Positions 33,692-42,868 of a DNA stretch of 56,839 bases are shown here, piece by piece (the first letter of the stretch is position 1; every line of letters begins with the position of its first letter). This DNA comes from an uncultured Eubacteriales bacterium (GTDB lineage: Bacteria; Bacillota; Clostridia; Oscillospirales; Acutalibacteraceae): assembly GCA_934525065.1 (NCBI GenBank), contig CAKSYX010000011.1, forward strand, positions 1 to 56,839. Reading direction: 5' to 3'. The translations under genes were made by a program, and so were the position numbers. Below the pieces are notes generated by a model. The model was not told where the DNA came from. It worked only from the letters and a program-made list of their open reading frames with translations, and made no database searches.

Positions 33692-34042
33692 ATGTCAAAA
33701 ATAACTACTATGGAAAATTATAAATTGTTTATTAAAGAATGTCGATTCTTTTATTGTAAAGAATTGTATGGAAGTGAATGGAGCGGAATTGAAAAGTTTA
33801 TTATTTCTTCTGATATTCCGGAAAACAAATTGCAGGAAAAATATCCTGAAATTTTGAAGGTCTTAAGTCCATACATATATTGCAATAAGGAATGCGGAGA
33901 TATTCTATTAGATAGTTTGAGAAATGAAGACAAGTATAAAAAAAGAGCGTTTAATGAATTATCTATTGATGATGAATATGGAGACATATATTGGGGCCTA
34001 AAGTCATCAGCAATTCTATTGATTGTTATGGAATACGTCTGA
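33692..34042 (+). CDS. small protein of unknown function, immunity-like
   Basis: 116 residues, acidic, mostly helical, ending in a hydrophobic SAILLIVMEYV. No recognised family. The AAGGAG site is inside a strong hairpin (33636-33687). It may be an orphan immunity gene at the right end of the toxin array, but no toxin tip precedes it. The sequence after the stop returns to higher G+C (GCGCACG, CGCGCGG). Confidence 0.5.
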   Translation: MSKITTMENYKLFIKECRFFYCKELYGSEWSGIEKFIISSDIPENKLQEKYPEILKVLSPYIYCNKECGDILLDSLRNEDKYKKRAFNELSIDDEYGDIYWGLKSSAILLIVMEYV

Positions 34043-34438
34043 GCGCACGAATTCATTGACCGCGCGGCCATGACCACTCGTGTGAGGTTACGATCTGCCT
34101 TGCGCACGGAGCGAAAAAATGCAAAATTCAATCCGTCGGCTGTTTTTTTATGAAACAAATCGGGATAGTCTCTCTGTTTTTGAAGTGTTTGAAGGGCAAA
34201 TGTTCGCCGTTTGTGAATGAACTGTTAACATAAATGAATATATATGCATTCTCCACACAAACAATATACAACCCTAATTTTTCATCAAAAACTTTAAAAA
34301 ATGTTAATTATTTCACTTATTTCTCAACTATAAACAACAAACGTCTCCTTTTTAAACAAACATTTTTCTTGTAATAAATATAGTTAGCAACAATTTACTG
34401 AATTTTATACAATTAGGGAGTTTTTATTATTCAAGATA

Positions 34439-34467
34439 TTGACAGATAATGAACAAAGTGCTAAACT
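34439..34467 (+). promoter_or_regulatory. promoter and long leader of the GLUG-protein gene
   Basis: TTGACA (34439-34444), 17-base spacer, TAAACT (34462-34467). The leader up to 34677 is about 200 bases. It contains GTTCATCGTTGAAC within CCGGG...TTCGG followed by ATTTTTTG at about 34594-34638, which could act as an attenuator. No known riboswitch class was recognised. The 390 bases before the promoter (34043-34438) are A+T rich and hold no gene. Confidence 0.6.
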
Positions 34468-34677
34468 TTCATACGAAAGGTCGGTAATGTCAAATAAGAA
34501 ATTAAAGCACCGCCGTACGATGAGCTTTTCTTTCGTCAATATGCACAACAGGCCGGAGCAACGTTTGTATACAATGTCTTCAGAAAAATGTGTCGGTTCC
34601 GGGCAGGTTCATCGTTGAACGGTTCGGATTTTTTGTTTGCGTTGCCGATGAAACTACTATCAGGAGGATGACCACTT

Positions 34678-36486
34678 ATGAAAACATCAAGGAAAGCTCT
34701 TGCAATCGTTCTTTCGGTTGCGATGATTCTTTCGACTATGGTTTTTAGCATCGGTGCTGTTGATTTTGATGAAACGTGGAAAGCCATTACCACTGCAGCA
34801 GAGCTGAAGGCCATTGAAGACGACCTTGCAGGTAAATATTACCTTGCGAATGACATCACACTCACAGGAGATTTCAAAGCAATCGGCTGGCTTGACAGCG
34901 GAGACACCGCTTTTACCGGTACTTTTGACGGTAACGGAAAGACTGTTTCCGGCCTTACAATCGCAAGCGGAAGCAACAACGGCCTTTTCGCAATCAACGG
35001 CGGTACAATTAAGAACCTCACCGTTAAAGACGCAAGCGTTACCGTAAGCACTCAGGGCGGTATCATCGCAGGCGTTAACAACAAAGACGGCGTAATTTCA
35101 AACTGCACAGTTTCAGATTCAATCGTTGCAGGTTCGTTTGAAACATCAACAAGACAGAGATATTGGCTCCTTGACGGCTATCAAGTCGGCGGTATCGCAG
35201 GTCTTAACAACGGTACTGTTTATCAGTGCGTTAACAGCGACACAGACGTAAGAGGTTGGTATGAAGTCGGCGGCATCGTCGGACACAACAACGGCACAGT
35301 TTCACAGTGCGCTTCAACCGGTGACATCAACTCAACCAACAGCGGTGCTGCAAGTCAAGGACAGGTTAACCGTTTTCGCTATGCAGCAGAGGCAGCCGAG
35401 CGTTTCAGCAGCAACGGTGTTGCACCGCTTGCATACGGCAGAGCCGGCGGAATCGTCGGTTATAACGCCGGAGATGTTTCTGACGTTTATGTAACTGCAC
35501 CCAAGGGCAAGGAGCTTGTGGGCGTTGCCGGTTTCAACTCAGTCGGCGGCGTTTGCGGAGCCAATGTAGGTACTATAAAGAATGCATATTCTGCCCATAC
35601 GCAGTTCACGTTGCCGGATAACAATTCAGCACTCTATTATCCTAACGGAAAAGTCAACGGATACGATGGAACACGCTATTCTTGGACAAATAAATACTTC
35701 CATCCGCTTGTAGGCTCACAGCAGGGCGGCACGACCGAGGACAGCTTCTATAGCGAGATCGTTAGTGGCTCACTGCCTTCAGCTTCGTTCAATGAAGCCG
35801 GCAGAGGCGAAGAGAAGTCAGACGACGAAATGAAGAACGAAAGTATATATAAGGAAGCCGGTTGGGACTTTGACAACGTTTGGTCAATTGATTCCGATTC
35901 AAAGCTTCCGATTCTCAAGTTCCTTGCAGCCGATACCGATTGCAAGCATGAGAACACCGAAGTAGTTGGCAAAAAAGACCCGACCTGCACCGAACCGGGC
36001 TACACCGGAGACACAGTCTGCAAGGATTGCGGAAAGGTTCTTGAAAAAGGCGAAGAGATTCCGGCAACCGGTAACCATGTTTGGAACGATGGCGTTGTAA
36101 CAAAGAAAGCTACCTGCACCGAGGCCGGTGAAAAGACTTACACGTGCACCGTTTGCTGCGCAACCAAGAGCGAGACTATCCCGGCAACGGGTCATGACTA
36201 TCAGGTAGTCGGCAGGAAGGACGCAACCTGCGACGAAGACGGCTACACCGGCGATGAGGTCTGCAAAAACTGCGGCGATGTTAAGAGCACCGGCTCTGTT
36301 ATCCCGGCAAAGGGACATCATGACGCAAACGGCGACGGCAAGTGCGATGACTGCGGCAAGGATATCGGCGGCGGTTCACACGACAACGGCAACACAAGCG
36401 GCGGTCACAGATTCTTTGACAGTCTCCTCAACTGGTTCACCAGACTGATGATTCTTGTCAGACATCTTCTCGGTATGACAGCGTAA
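34678..36486 (+). CDS. secreted GLUG-repeat surface protein with Cys-rich C-terminus
   Basis: 602 residues. Signal peptide 1-27 (AIVLSVAMILSTMVFSIGA). The N-terminal part (about 35-330) is a beta-helix with GLUG-type motifs (NNGLFAINGGTIKNLTV, VGGIAGLNNGTV, VGGIVGHNNGTV, AGGIVGYNAGDV). From about 420 there are three imperfect repeats of CxxxGY/EKxYTCxxC type (DPTCTEPGYTGDTVC, ATCTEAGEKTYTC, ATCDEDGYTGDEVC) that end IPATG or IPAKG. The tail FFDSLLNWFTRLMILVRHLL is amphipathic. Probably an adhesin or surface-layer protein; no enzyme motif. GGAGGATG precedes the ATG. Confidence 0.85.
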   Translation: MKTSRKALAIVLSVAMILSTMVFSIGAVDFDETWKAITTAAELKAIEDDLAGKYYLANDITLTGDFKAIGWLDSGDTAFTGTFDGNGKTVSGLTIASGSNNGLFAINGGTIKNLTVKDASVTVSTQGGIIAGVNNKDGVISNCTVSDSIVAGSFETSTRQRYWLLDGYQVGGIAGLNNGTVYQCVNSDTDVRGWYEVGGIVGHNNGTVSQCASTGDINSTNSGAASQGQVNRFRYAAEAAERFSSNGVAPLAYGRAGGIVGYNAGDVSDVYVTAPKGKELVGVAGFNSVGGVCGANVGTIKNAYSAHTQFTLPDNNSALYYPNGKVNGYDGTRYSWTNKYFHPLVGSQQGGTTEDSFYSEIVSGSLPSASFNEAGRGEEKSDDEMKNESIYKEAGWDFDNVWSIDSDSKLPILKFLAADTDCKHENTEVVGKKDPTCTEPGYTGDTVCKDCGKVLEKGEEIPATGNHVWNDGVVTKKATCTEAGEKTYTCTVCCATKSETIPATGHDYQVVGRKDATCDEDGYTGDEVCKNCGDVKSTGSVIPAKGHHDANGDGKCDDCGKDIGGGSHDNGNTSGGHRFFDSLLNWFTRLMILVRHLLGMTA

Positions 36487-36520
36487 AGGCTGAAAATTCC
36501 GCAACACAATTTTAAATATT

Positions 36521-36559
36521 CCGCTGCGGGCACAAAAGTGTCTGCGGCGGTTTTCTTTT
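36521..36559 (+). terminator. terminator after the GLUG gene
   Basis: CCGCTGCGGGCAC pairs with GTGTCTGCGGCGG, followed by TTTTCTTTT. Confidence 0.8.
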
Positions 36560-36641
36560 GCAATTTTTGTTTTTCGGAACAAATTGCGTAATTTTTGTGA
36601 TATATTTATTGCGTATCAAAAAGAGAATCGAGGTCCTTTGA

Positions 36642-37421
36642 ATGAACGTCGGCGCTTCCTCCTCCTGCTTTTATCCGCTTGAAACGGAGCTTTCGCTTGA
36701 AAAAATTGCTTCCGTCGGAATAAAGACGACCGAAATTTTTTTCAACTCCCCTTCTGAACTTGAAAAACCGTTTTTGAAAAAGCTTTGCAAAATTCGCGAG
36801 GAAAACAACGTGAACGTTGTTTCCGTTCACCCGTTCATGTCCTTTTCCGAGGGCTTCAACTTTTTCAGCACATATTACCGCCGTTTTGAGGACAGCCTTG
36901 AATACTATAAAAACTTTTTTGAGGCCGCGGCGATGCTCGGCGCACGCTATTTTGTTCTGCACGGCGCACGCGGGGAAAAGCTCATCCCCGATGAGGAGTA
37001 CGCAAGGCGGCTGTTGCTTTTCATTGAAGAGGGAAAAAGCTTTGGCGTTGCAGTTACTCATGAAAACGTTGTCCGATATTCCGGCGAAAGGCCGGAGTTC
37101 ATGCTGACTCTCAAGCGGCTCCTCGGCGATGATTTCAAAATGACACTTGACCTCAAGCAGGCGAGAAGAACCGGTGTAAGTCCGTTTGAGTTTGCTCAAA
37201 AGCTGGGGGAAAGCATTGTTCACGTCCATGTCAGCGATGAAAAACCGTGGGAGGCCTGCGCCGCTCCGGACGGAACGGGAGAGTTCGATTTTCCGCGCTT
37301 TTTTGCGCTCATGAAATCGTTCGGCTATGACGGAGCGTACATGGTCGAGCTTTACCGCCGCGACTTTATGGATGAATTTCATATCAAAAGGTGTGTCGAT
37401 TATCTGAAAAGCCTGTTGTAA
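36642..37421 (+). CDS. sugar phosphate isomerase/epimerase family TIM barrel
   Basis: 259 residues, typical for the AP-endonuclease-2/xylose-isomerase-like superfamily. The expected metal-site strands are seen: VSVHPF (His), YFVLHGARG (His), VTHENV (Glu), MTLDLKQ (Asp), HVHVSDEK (His/Asp) and a C-terminal YMVELYR (Glu). It would isomerise or epimerise a sugar or inositol derivative; the substrate cannot be told. No sugar operon surrounds it. Confidence 0.8.
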   Translation: MNVGASSSCFYPLETELSLEKIASVGIKTTEIFFNSPSELEKPFLKKLCKIREENNVNVVSVHPFMSFSEGFNFFSTYYRRFEDSLEYYKNFFEAAAMLGARYFVLHGARGEKLIPDEEYARRLLLFIEEGKSFGVAVTHENVVRYSGERPEFMLTLKRLLGDDFKMTLDLKQARRTGVSPFEFAQKLGESIVHVHVSDEKPWEACAAPDGTGEFDFPRFFALMKSFGYDGAYMVELYRRDFMDEFHIKRCVDYLKSLL

Positions 37422-37508
37422 CAGAAGTGTAATTCTTTTTCTATTGACAAGACCGTTTTTTAATGTTAAGCTGAGAAAAATAAGAGATGTTTCAGGAGGA
37501 AGCTCACC

Positions 37509-38348
37509 ATGAAAAAAGGGAAGAAAGCATTGATCGCTATCGGTTCAATTGCCGCAGCCGCCGCAATCGGCTTCGGGATTTTTTCCGCGGTTGTCCGTTC
37601 GCAGTCAAAAAAGTATAACCTTATCACGCTTGATACGTCAAATGTACCTGCCGCCGTCTCCGCCGACCCAAAAGAGAAGGACATTCAGCTCAGCGAGGTC
37701 AAAATGCACTACGCAGTCTACGGCAACGGCGAAAAGCCGCTTGTTCTGATTCACGGCAACGCACGCAGCCACAAGGATCTTGACGAAACGGCGCGTTACC
37801 TTGCGAATGATTACACCGTTTATTCGATCGACAGCCGCTGCCACGGCGAAAGCAGCGACCCCGGCGAAATTTCATATGAGCTGATGGCAAAGGACGTCAA
37901 GGAATTCTGCGAAAAGCTGAAAATTGAAAAGCCCCTGCTTGTCGGCCACAGCGACGGCGCAATAGTCGGCCTGACGGTTGCCTATACCTATCCCGACCTG
38001 CTCGGCGGACTGGTTTCCTGCGGCGCGAACTCAAATCCCTCAACCTTCAAGCCGAAGTTCACAATCTATGTCAGGCTGCTCAACCTGAAGGGTCATGACA
38101 AGCTCAACGACATGATGCTCGAACAGCCGGATATTACAAAAGAAAAGCTTTCAAAAATCACCTGCCCGACGATTATTGCTGCCGGCGAAAACGACATCAT
38201 GTGGCTTTCGGACACCGTTTTCATTCACGAGAGCATTCCGAACAGCCAAATTGCAATCATCAAGGGCGGCAACCATTCGTCATACATAATGCACGACGGA
38301 AAGCAGGCCTATGCCCTCGTCAAAGGCTTTGCCGATTCAATCGCGTAA
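37509..38348 (+). CDS. membrane-anchored alpha/beta hydrolase
   Basis: 279 residues. N-terminal anchor (about 7-27, ALIAIGSIAAAAAIGFGIFS). The hydrolase fold follows: oxyanion strand PLVLIHGNARSHKD, nucleophile elbow GHSDGA (Ser in LLVGHSDGAIVGL), acid in AAGENDIMW, catalytic His in GGNHSSYI. Active outside the membrane or at its face. AGGAGGAAG precedes the ATG. Substrate unknown. Confidence 0.85.
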   Translation: MKKGKKALIAIGSIAAAAAIGFGIFSAVVRSQSKKYNLITLDTSNVPAAVSADPKEKDIQLSEVKMHYAVYGNGEKPLVLIHGNARSHKDLDETARYLANDYTVYSIDSRCHGESSDPGEISYELMAKDVKEFCEKLKIEKPLLVGHSDGAIVGLTVAYTYPDLLGGLVSCGANSNPSTFKPKFTIYVRLLNLKGHDKLNDMMLEQPDITKEKLSKITCPTIIAAGENDIMWLSDTVFIHESIPNSQIAIIKGGNHSSYIMHDGKQAYALVKGFADSIA

Positions 38349-38379
38349 ATTATAAGCGAGAATTTAATCAAAAACATCA

Positions 38380-38417
38380 CACAGCCGCAGCAAAAAAGAC
38401 AGCGGCTGTGTTTCTGT
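38380..38417 (+). terminator. terminator after the hydrolase
   Basis: CACAGCCGC and GCGGCTGTG, 9 bp perfect, followed by TTTCTGTTT. Confidence 0.75.
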
Positions 38418-38550
38418 TTGACGCCGCCGCGGCAAAAAATTGCAGCAGCAGATCAAAAAATAAAAGGAAATTAAGCCGCGCCTATTGCTATTTGCGGCAA
38501 AATCTGCGATAATATAATGAATTATTTTTTTAACAAAGGGGGAGAATCCT

Positions 38551-40209
38551 TTGGATGAAAACAAGGCTCTTGCCGAGCTTCTTTTTCCAAATGTTACTCA
38601 GACACCTGAGGACCTTGAAAAGCTTTTTCCGGCGCGTGATTTGCCGGAGGGCGCAAGGGTAACGCGCTTTGCACCCAGCCCCACAGGCTTTCTTCATATC
38701 GGCGGCCTTTTTGCCGCGCTCGTTTCAAAGCTCACCGCTCAGATGACCGGCGGCGTGTTCATGCTAAGAATTGAGGACACCGACAAAAAGCGCGAAATTG
38801 AAGACGGTGTTTCGGAAATCATCAAGGGCCTCAAGGCCTTCGGCGTAACGCCTGACGAGGGTGTGACCGGCTTTGGCACGGAAGAGGGCGACTACGGCCC
38901 GTATACGCAAAGCAAACGCGCTTCGATTTACCATGTGATTGCAAAGTCGCTTGTTGAAAAGGGACTTGCTTATCCCTGCTTCTGCTCGGAGGAGGAGCTT
39001 TCCGCTTTGCGCGAACAGCAGGAAAAAGAGGGTACGCTCATCAAAGGCTACTTCGGAAAATGGGCAAAATGCCGCAGCCTTTCCTTTGAAGAGCAGAAAA
39101 AGCTCATTGAAGAGGGCAGGCCCTATACGCTCAGACTTCGCTCCCCCGGCAGCGAGGACAAGCGCATCACCTTTGTTGACCTTATCAAGGGAAAAATCGA
39201 AATGCCCGAGAATATTCAGGACATCGTTCTTCTCAAAACGGACTCGATCCCGACCTATCATTTTGCTCATGCGGTTGACGACCACTTTATGCGCACTACC
39301 CACGTCACAAGGGGTGATGAATGGATTTCCTCCGTTCCGACCCATATTCAGCTTTTCTCTGTCTGCGGCTTCAAGGTGCCGAAGTACGCACACATTTCAC
39401 CTATAATGAAGGAGGAGAACGGCTCAAAGCGCAAGCTTTCAAAACGCAAGGACCCCGAGGCGGCGGTTACATACTACGCCGAGGAGGGCTTCCCGAAGGA
39501 GAGCGTGCTCGAATACCTTCTCACCCTTGCAAACTCCAACTTTGAAGACTGGCGGCGCGCCAACCCGGATGCCGGGCTTTCCGCTTTCCCGTTCAACCTC
39601 AGGAAGATGAGCGTTTCCGGCGCACTTTTCGACTTGACAAAGCTCACAGATGTCAGCAAAAACGTCATTTCAAAAATGAGTGCCGAAAAGGTACTCTCCT
39701 ATGCGCTCGACTGGTCAAAGGAATATGACGAAAAGCTCTATGCCCTGCTTTCAAAGGACCTTGATTATTCAAAGGCTGTTCTTTCAATCGACAGAGGCAA
39801 CGCAAAGCCCAGAAAGGACATTGCAAGGCTCTGCGAAATCGGCGATTATGTTTCCTATTTCTTTGACGAATGCTTTTCGACCGATCTTTCCGAGCTTCCC
39901 GAAAACGTTTCAAAGGAAAACGCAAAGAAAATTCTTTTAGCTTATGCTTCCTGCTATGAGCAGGCGGCGGACAACAGCGAGTGGTTTGAAAGCATCAAGA
40001 CCCTTTGCAGCTCGCTCGGCTTTTGCCCGAACGTGAAGGAATATAAAAAGAATCCGGAGCAGTTCCCCGGCCACGTCGGAGACGTTTCAACCGTTATCCG
40101 CGTTGCCGTAACAGGCAGAAGGAACACACCCGACCTTTTCTCAATCATGACCGTTCTCGGAAAAGAAAGGGTAATTAAAAGACTCAATGACGCGATCGCT
40201 TCTCTTTGA
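38551..40209 (+). CDS. gltX: glutamyl-tRNA synthetase
   Basis: 552 residues; longer than the usual 460-490, as seen in a clostridial subgroup. Class I signatures: the HIGH motif as FAPSPTGFLHIGG (about 40-52) and the KMSKS motif as KRKLSKRKDP (about 291-300). The start is TTG at 38551, eight bases after GGGGGAG. It charges tRNA-Glu. The adjacent glnS shows that this organism also charges tRNA-Gln directly, so gltX need not be non-discriminating. Confidence 0.95.
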   Translation: MDENKALAELLFPNVTQTPEDLEKLFPARDLPEGARVTRFAPSPTGFLHIGGLFAALVSKLTAQMTGGVFMLRIEDTDKKREIEDGVSEIIKGLKAFGVTPDEGVTGFGTEEGDYGPYTQSKRASIYHVIAKSLVEKGLAYPCFCSEEELSALREQQEKEGTLIKGYFGKWAKCRSLSFEEQKKLIEEGRPYTLRLRSPGSEDKRITFVDLIKGKIEMPENIQDIVLLKTDSIPTYHFAHAVDDHFMRTTHVTRGDEWISSVPTHIQLFSVCGFKVPKYAHISPIMKEENGSKRKLSKRKDPEAAVTYYAEEGFPKESVLEYLLTLANSNFEDWRRANPDAGLSAFPFNLRKMSVSGALFDLTKLTDVSKNVISKMSAEKVLSYALDWSKEYDEKLYALLSKDLDYSKAVLSIDRGNAKPRKDIARLCEIGDYVSYFFDECFSTDLSELPENVSKENAKKILLAYASCYEQAADNSEWFESIKTLCSSLGFCPNVKEYKKNPEQFPGHVGDVSTVIRVAVTGRRNTPDLFSIMTVLGKERVIKRLNDAIASL

Positions 40210-40232
40210 CCGCTGACGAAAGGATAATGCAC

Positions 40233-41885
40233 ATGGAAGACTATACACCGGCCTCAAACTTTATTCACGATTTTATTGACGAAGACCTCAAAAACGGCGT
40301 CTATGACCACGTTCAGACCCGTTTTCCGCCCGAACCGAACGGCTATCTTCACATCGGCCACGCCAAGGCGATTCAGATAAACTTCAGCACCGCAAAAAAA
40401 TACGGCGGCGTCTGCAACCTTCGCCTTGACGACACCAACCCTTCAAAGGAAGACACCGAATATGTTGAATCCATCATGGAGGACATCAAGTGGCTCGGCT
40501 ATCAGTGGAACGAGGTGCTTTACGCTTCAAGCTATTTTGACTTCATTCACGAATGTGCAATTGAGCTTATCAAGCGCGGCAAGGCCTATGTCTGCGACCT
40601 TTCGGCCGAGGAAATCAGCGCTTCAAGAGGTACCCTCACCGAGCCGGGCAGGGAAAGCCCCTACCGCAACCGTTCGGTTGAAGAAAACCTTGACCTTTTT
40701 AATCGTATGACGGCGGGCGAGTTCCCCGACGGAGCAAGAGTTTTGCGCGCAAAAATCGACATGGCTTCGCCCAACATGAATATGCGCGACCCCGTCATTT
40801 ACAGAATCGCCCACGTTACCCATCATCAGACCGGCGACAAGTGGTGTGTCTATCCGCTTTATGACTTTGCCCATCCGCTTTCGGACACAAAGGAGGGCGT
40901 GACTCATTCGCTTTGCTCGCTTGAGTTTGAAAATCACCGTCCGCTTTATGACTGGTTCCTTCGTGAGCTTGAGCTGCCCCATCCTTCAAGACAGATTGAA
41001 TTTGCAAGGCTCAACCTCAACTACTGCCTGACCAGCAAGCGCAAATGTCTTCAGCTTGTCAAGGAGGGCATTGTTGACGGCTGGAACGACCCCAGAATGG
41101 CAACCATCTGCGGAATGAGAAGGCGCGGCTATACGCCTGCCGCTATCCGCGACTTTATAAACCGCGTCGGCGTTTCAAAGGCGTATTCCGTTGTTGACTT
41201 CGGCCTGCTTGAGGCCTGCGTCCGCGATGACCTCAACAAAAACGCGCCCAGAGCCATGGCGGTTCTCCGTCCGCTCAAGGTCGTTATTGATAATTACCCC
41301 GAAGGACAGCAGGAGGAAATTGAACTCCCCGTCAATCAGGACAGACCCGAAATGGGAACAAGAAAGACCGTTTTCACAAGAGAAATTTTTGTTGAAAAAG
41401 AGGACTTCATGATTGAACCGCCGAAAAAGTATTTCCGTCTTTTCCCCGGAAACGAGGTCAGACTCAGAGGCGCATACTTTGTCAAATGCGTCGGCTACGA
41501 CACCGGCGAAGACGGCGAGGTCACCTGCGTTCACTGCACCTATGACCCGGCAAGCAAGGGCGGCAGCTCCCCCGATGGCAGAAAGGTCAAGGGTACCCTC
41601 CACTGGGTCAGCGACCACAGCACCGAGTTTGAAGCAAGGCTTTATGACCGCCTTTTCAACGTTCCGAATCCTTCGGACGAATCAAAGGGCAGCTTCAAAA
41701 ACAATCTCAACCCGGAGTCCCTTGTTGTTCTTGAAGGCTGCCGCCTTGAAAGCGGAGTCAAGGACCTCAAGCCCGGTGACACCTTCCAGTTCATGAGACA
41801 GGGCTATTTTTGCGTTGACACGACCTCAACGGACGAAAAGCTCGTTTTCAACCGCACGGTTGCTCTCAATTCCTCATGGAAATGA
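40233..41885 (+). CDS. glnS: glutaminyl-tRNA synthetase
   Basis: 550 residues. Class I GlnRS: RFPPEPNGYLHIGHAKA (HIGH) near residues 30-46, DDTNPSKEDTEYVESI, LTSKRKC as the KMSKS variant, and the C-terminal anticodon-binding beta-barrels (VRLRGAYFVKCVGY). ATG 40233 is chosen over the upstream TTG and ATG because GAAAGG is nine bases away. It follows gltX by 23 bases, one transcript. Confidence 0.95.
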   Translation: MEDYTPASNFIHDFIDEDLKNGVYDHVQTRFPPEPNGYLHIGHAKAIQINFSTAKKYGGVCNLRLDDTNPSKEDTEYVESIMEDIKWLGYQWNEVLYASSYFDFIHECAIELIKRGKAYVCDLSAEEISASRGTLTEPGRESPYRNRSVEENLDLFNRMTAGEFPDGARVLRAKIDMASPNMNMRDPVIYRIAHVTHHQTGDKWCVYPLYDFAHPLSDTKEGVTHSLCSLEFENHRPLYDWFLRELELPHPSRQIEFARLNLNYCLTSKRKCLQLVKEGIVDGWNDPRMATICGMRRRGYTPAAIRDFINRVGVSKAYSVVDFGLLEACVRDDLNKNAPRAMAVLRPLKVVIDNYPEGQQEEIELPVNQDRPEMGTRKTVFTREIFVEKEDFMIEPPKKYFRLFPGNEVRLRGAYFVKCVGYDTGEDGEVTCVHCTYDPASKGGSSPDGRKVKGTLHWVSDHSTEFEARLYDRLFNVPNPSDESKGSFKNNLNPESLVVLEGCRLESGVKDLKPGDTFQFMRQGYFCVDTTSTDEKLVFNRTVALNSSWK

Positions 41886-41910
41886 TATATAAGGAAAGGA
41901 AGAAAACACG

Positions 41911-42618
41911 ATGAAAATTGCTTACAGGATCGTTACCCCGATTCTTGCCGTGGCCGGAATAGTGATGGGCTTTTTCCTCAAAATGTTCTCCTTCACAATC
42001 GGTAACGCCGACGACCAGATCAACAATCTGATTTCCGCCGTTTCCTCGCTCACGAGCGGAAAATTCTCAACCCTTTATGAATACTCGCTTTTTGACATTG
42101 TAAAAATGGCTGTTCAGGCCGAGCCGAAAACCGGCGAGGACGCAAAGAGCCTGACTGAAATTGCCGGAGCGGTTTTGCCGCTGGTCTATGCCTTTATCGT
42201 TCTGTTTGTTCTGATAGTGCTCGTTCTTATCGCTATCGCAATTGTCGGTGCGCTTTCAAACTCAAAGAAAAAGCGCACGGCGGAGATTTTCCTTTGCGCC
42301 GGCGGACTGGTGCTCTCGCTTGCCTGCATTTTTGTTTCAAACGCAGCTTTTGAAAAAATCATCAATGGCGATGTTAACCTCACCGACGTTATCTCCTATT
42401 TTTCAAGCAATGCTTTGGTTGCCCTTGCAACAGCGGTCATTTCAATCACGGAAGCGAGCCTTTCCGCAGGCTTCTATGCGATTTTCGGAATCTTCATGGT
42501 CATCATCATGTGGACAATTGCCGCAAACATGGTAATCAAAACTCCGATCGTTGCAGAAAAGACCTATAAGCGTAAAAAGCCGGCAAGAAGTATCAAGTAT
42601 CTTGTCAGGAAAAAATAA
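41911..42618 (+). CDS. integral membrane protein, unknown
   Basis: 235 residues with four membrane segments (about 7-25, 88-113, 128-146, 170-205) and a basic tail (KRKKPARSIKYLVRKK). No family recognised. It follows glnS by 25 bases with AAGGAAGG as binding site and may be in the same transcript. A MITE-like repeat begins eight bases after the stop. Confidence 0.75.
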   Translation: MKIAYRIVTPILAVAGIVMGFFLKMFSFTIGNADDQINNLISAVSSLTSGKFSTLYEYSLFDIVKMAVQAEPKTGEDAKSLTEIAGAVLPLVYAFIVLFVLIVLVLIAIAIVGALSNSKKKRTAEIFLCAGGLVLSLACIFVSNAAFEKIINGDVNLTDVISYFSSNALVALATAVISITEASLSAGFYAIFGIFMVIIMWTIAANMVIKTPIVAEKTYKRKKPARSIKYLVRKK

Positions 42619-42626
42619 TTGCTTTT

Positions 42627-42838
42627 GGGACTGTCGCATTTAGCGCAGACCAAAGAGCAAAACGAAAAGAAAAAGACTATATTTCACGAGCCCTATCAAA
42701 ATTAGTGTTTCATATGAAATATAGTCTTTGCTTATTGATGATATTGAAAATAATTTTGCTCTTTTAAGCGTTTTTTTGCCCACTCGCGGTGTCTACATAC
42801 AGCTTCGGGGCAAATCTGCATCTAAATGCGACAGCCCC
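42627..42838 (+). mobile_element. MITE-like repeat, complete copy 3
   Basis: 212 bp with ends GGGACTGTCGCATTTAG and CTAAATGCGACAGCCCC (16 of 17 paired), flanked by TTTT on both sides, which may be a target duplication. The internal inverted pairs are as in copy 2. It ends just 30 bases before the start of the next gene, so it forms that gene's 5' region. Confidence 0.88.
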
Positions 42839-42868
42839 TTTTCAAAATTTAAAAGGAGAGAAATCAAA

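Noticed and set aside
42728..42868. Longer N-terminus of the lipase-like protein
   Set aside because: The extra 47 codons are translated MITE sequence. The ATG at 42869 has AAAAGGAGAG upstream and starts a proper signal peptide.
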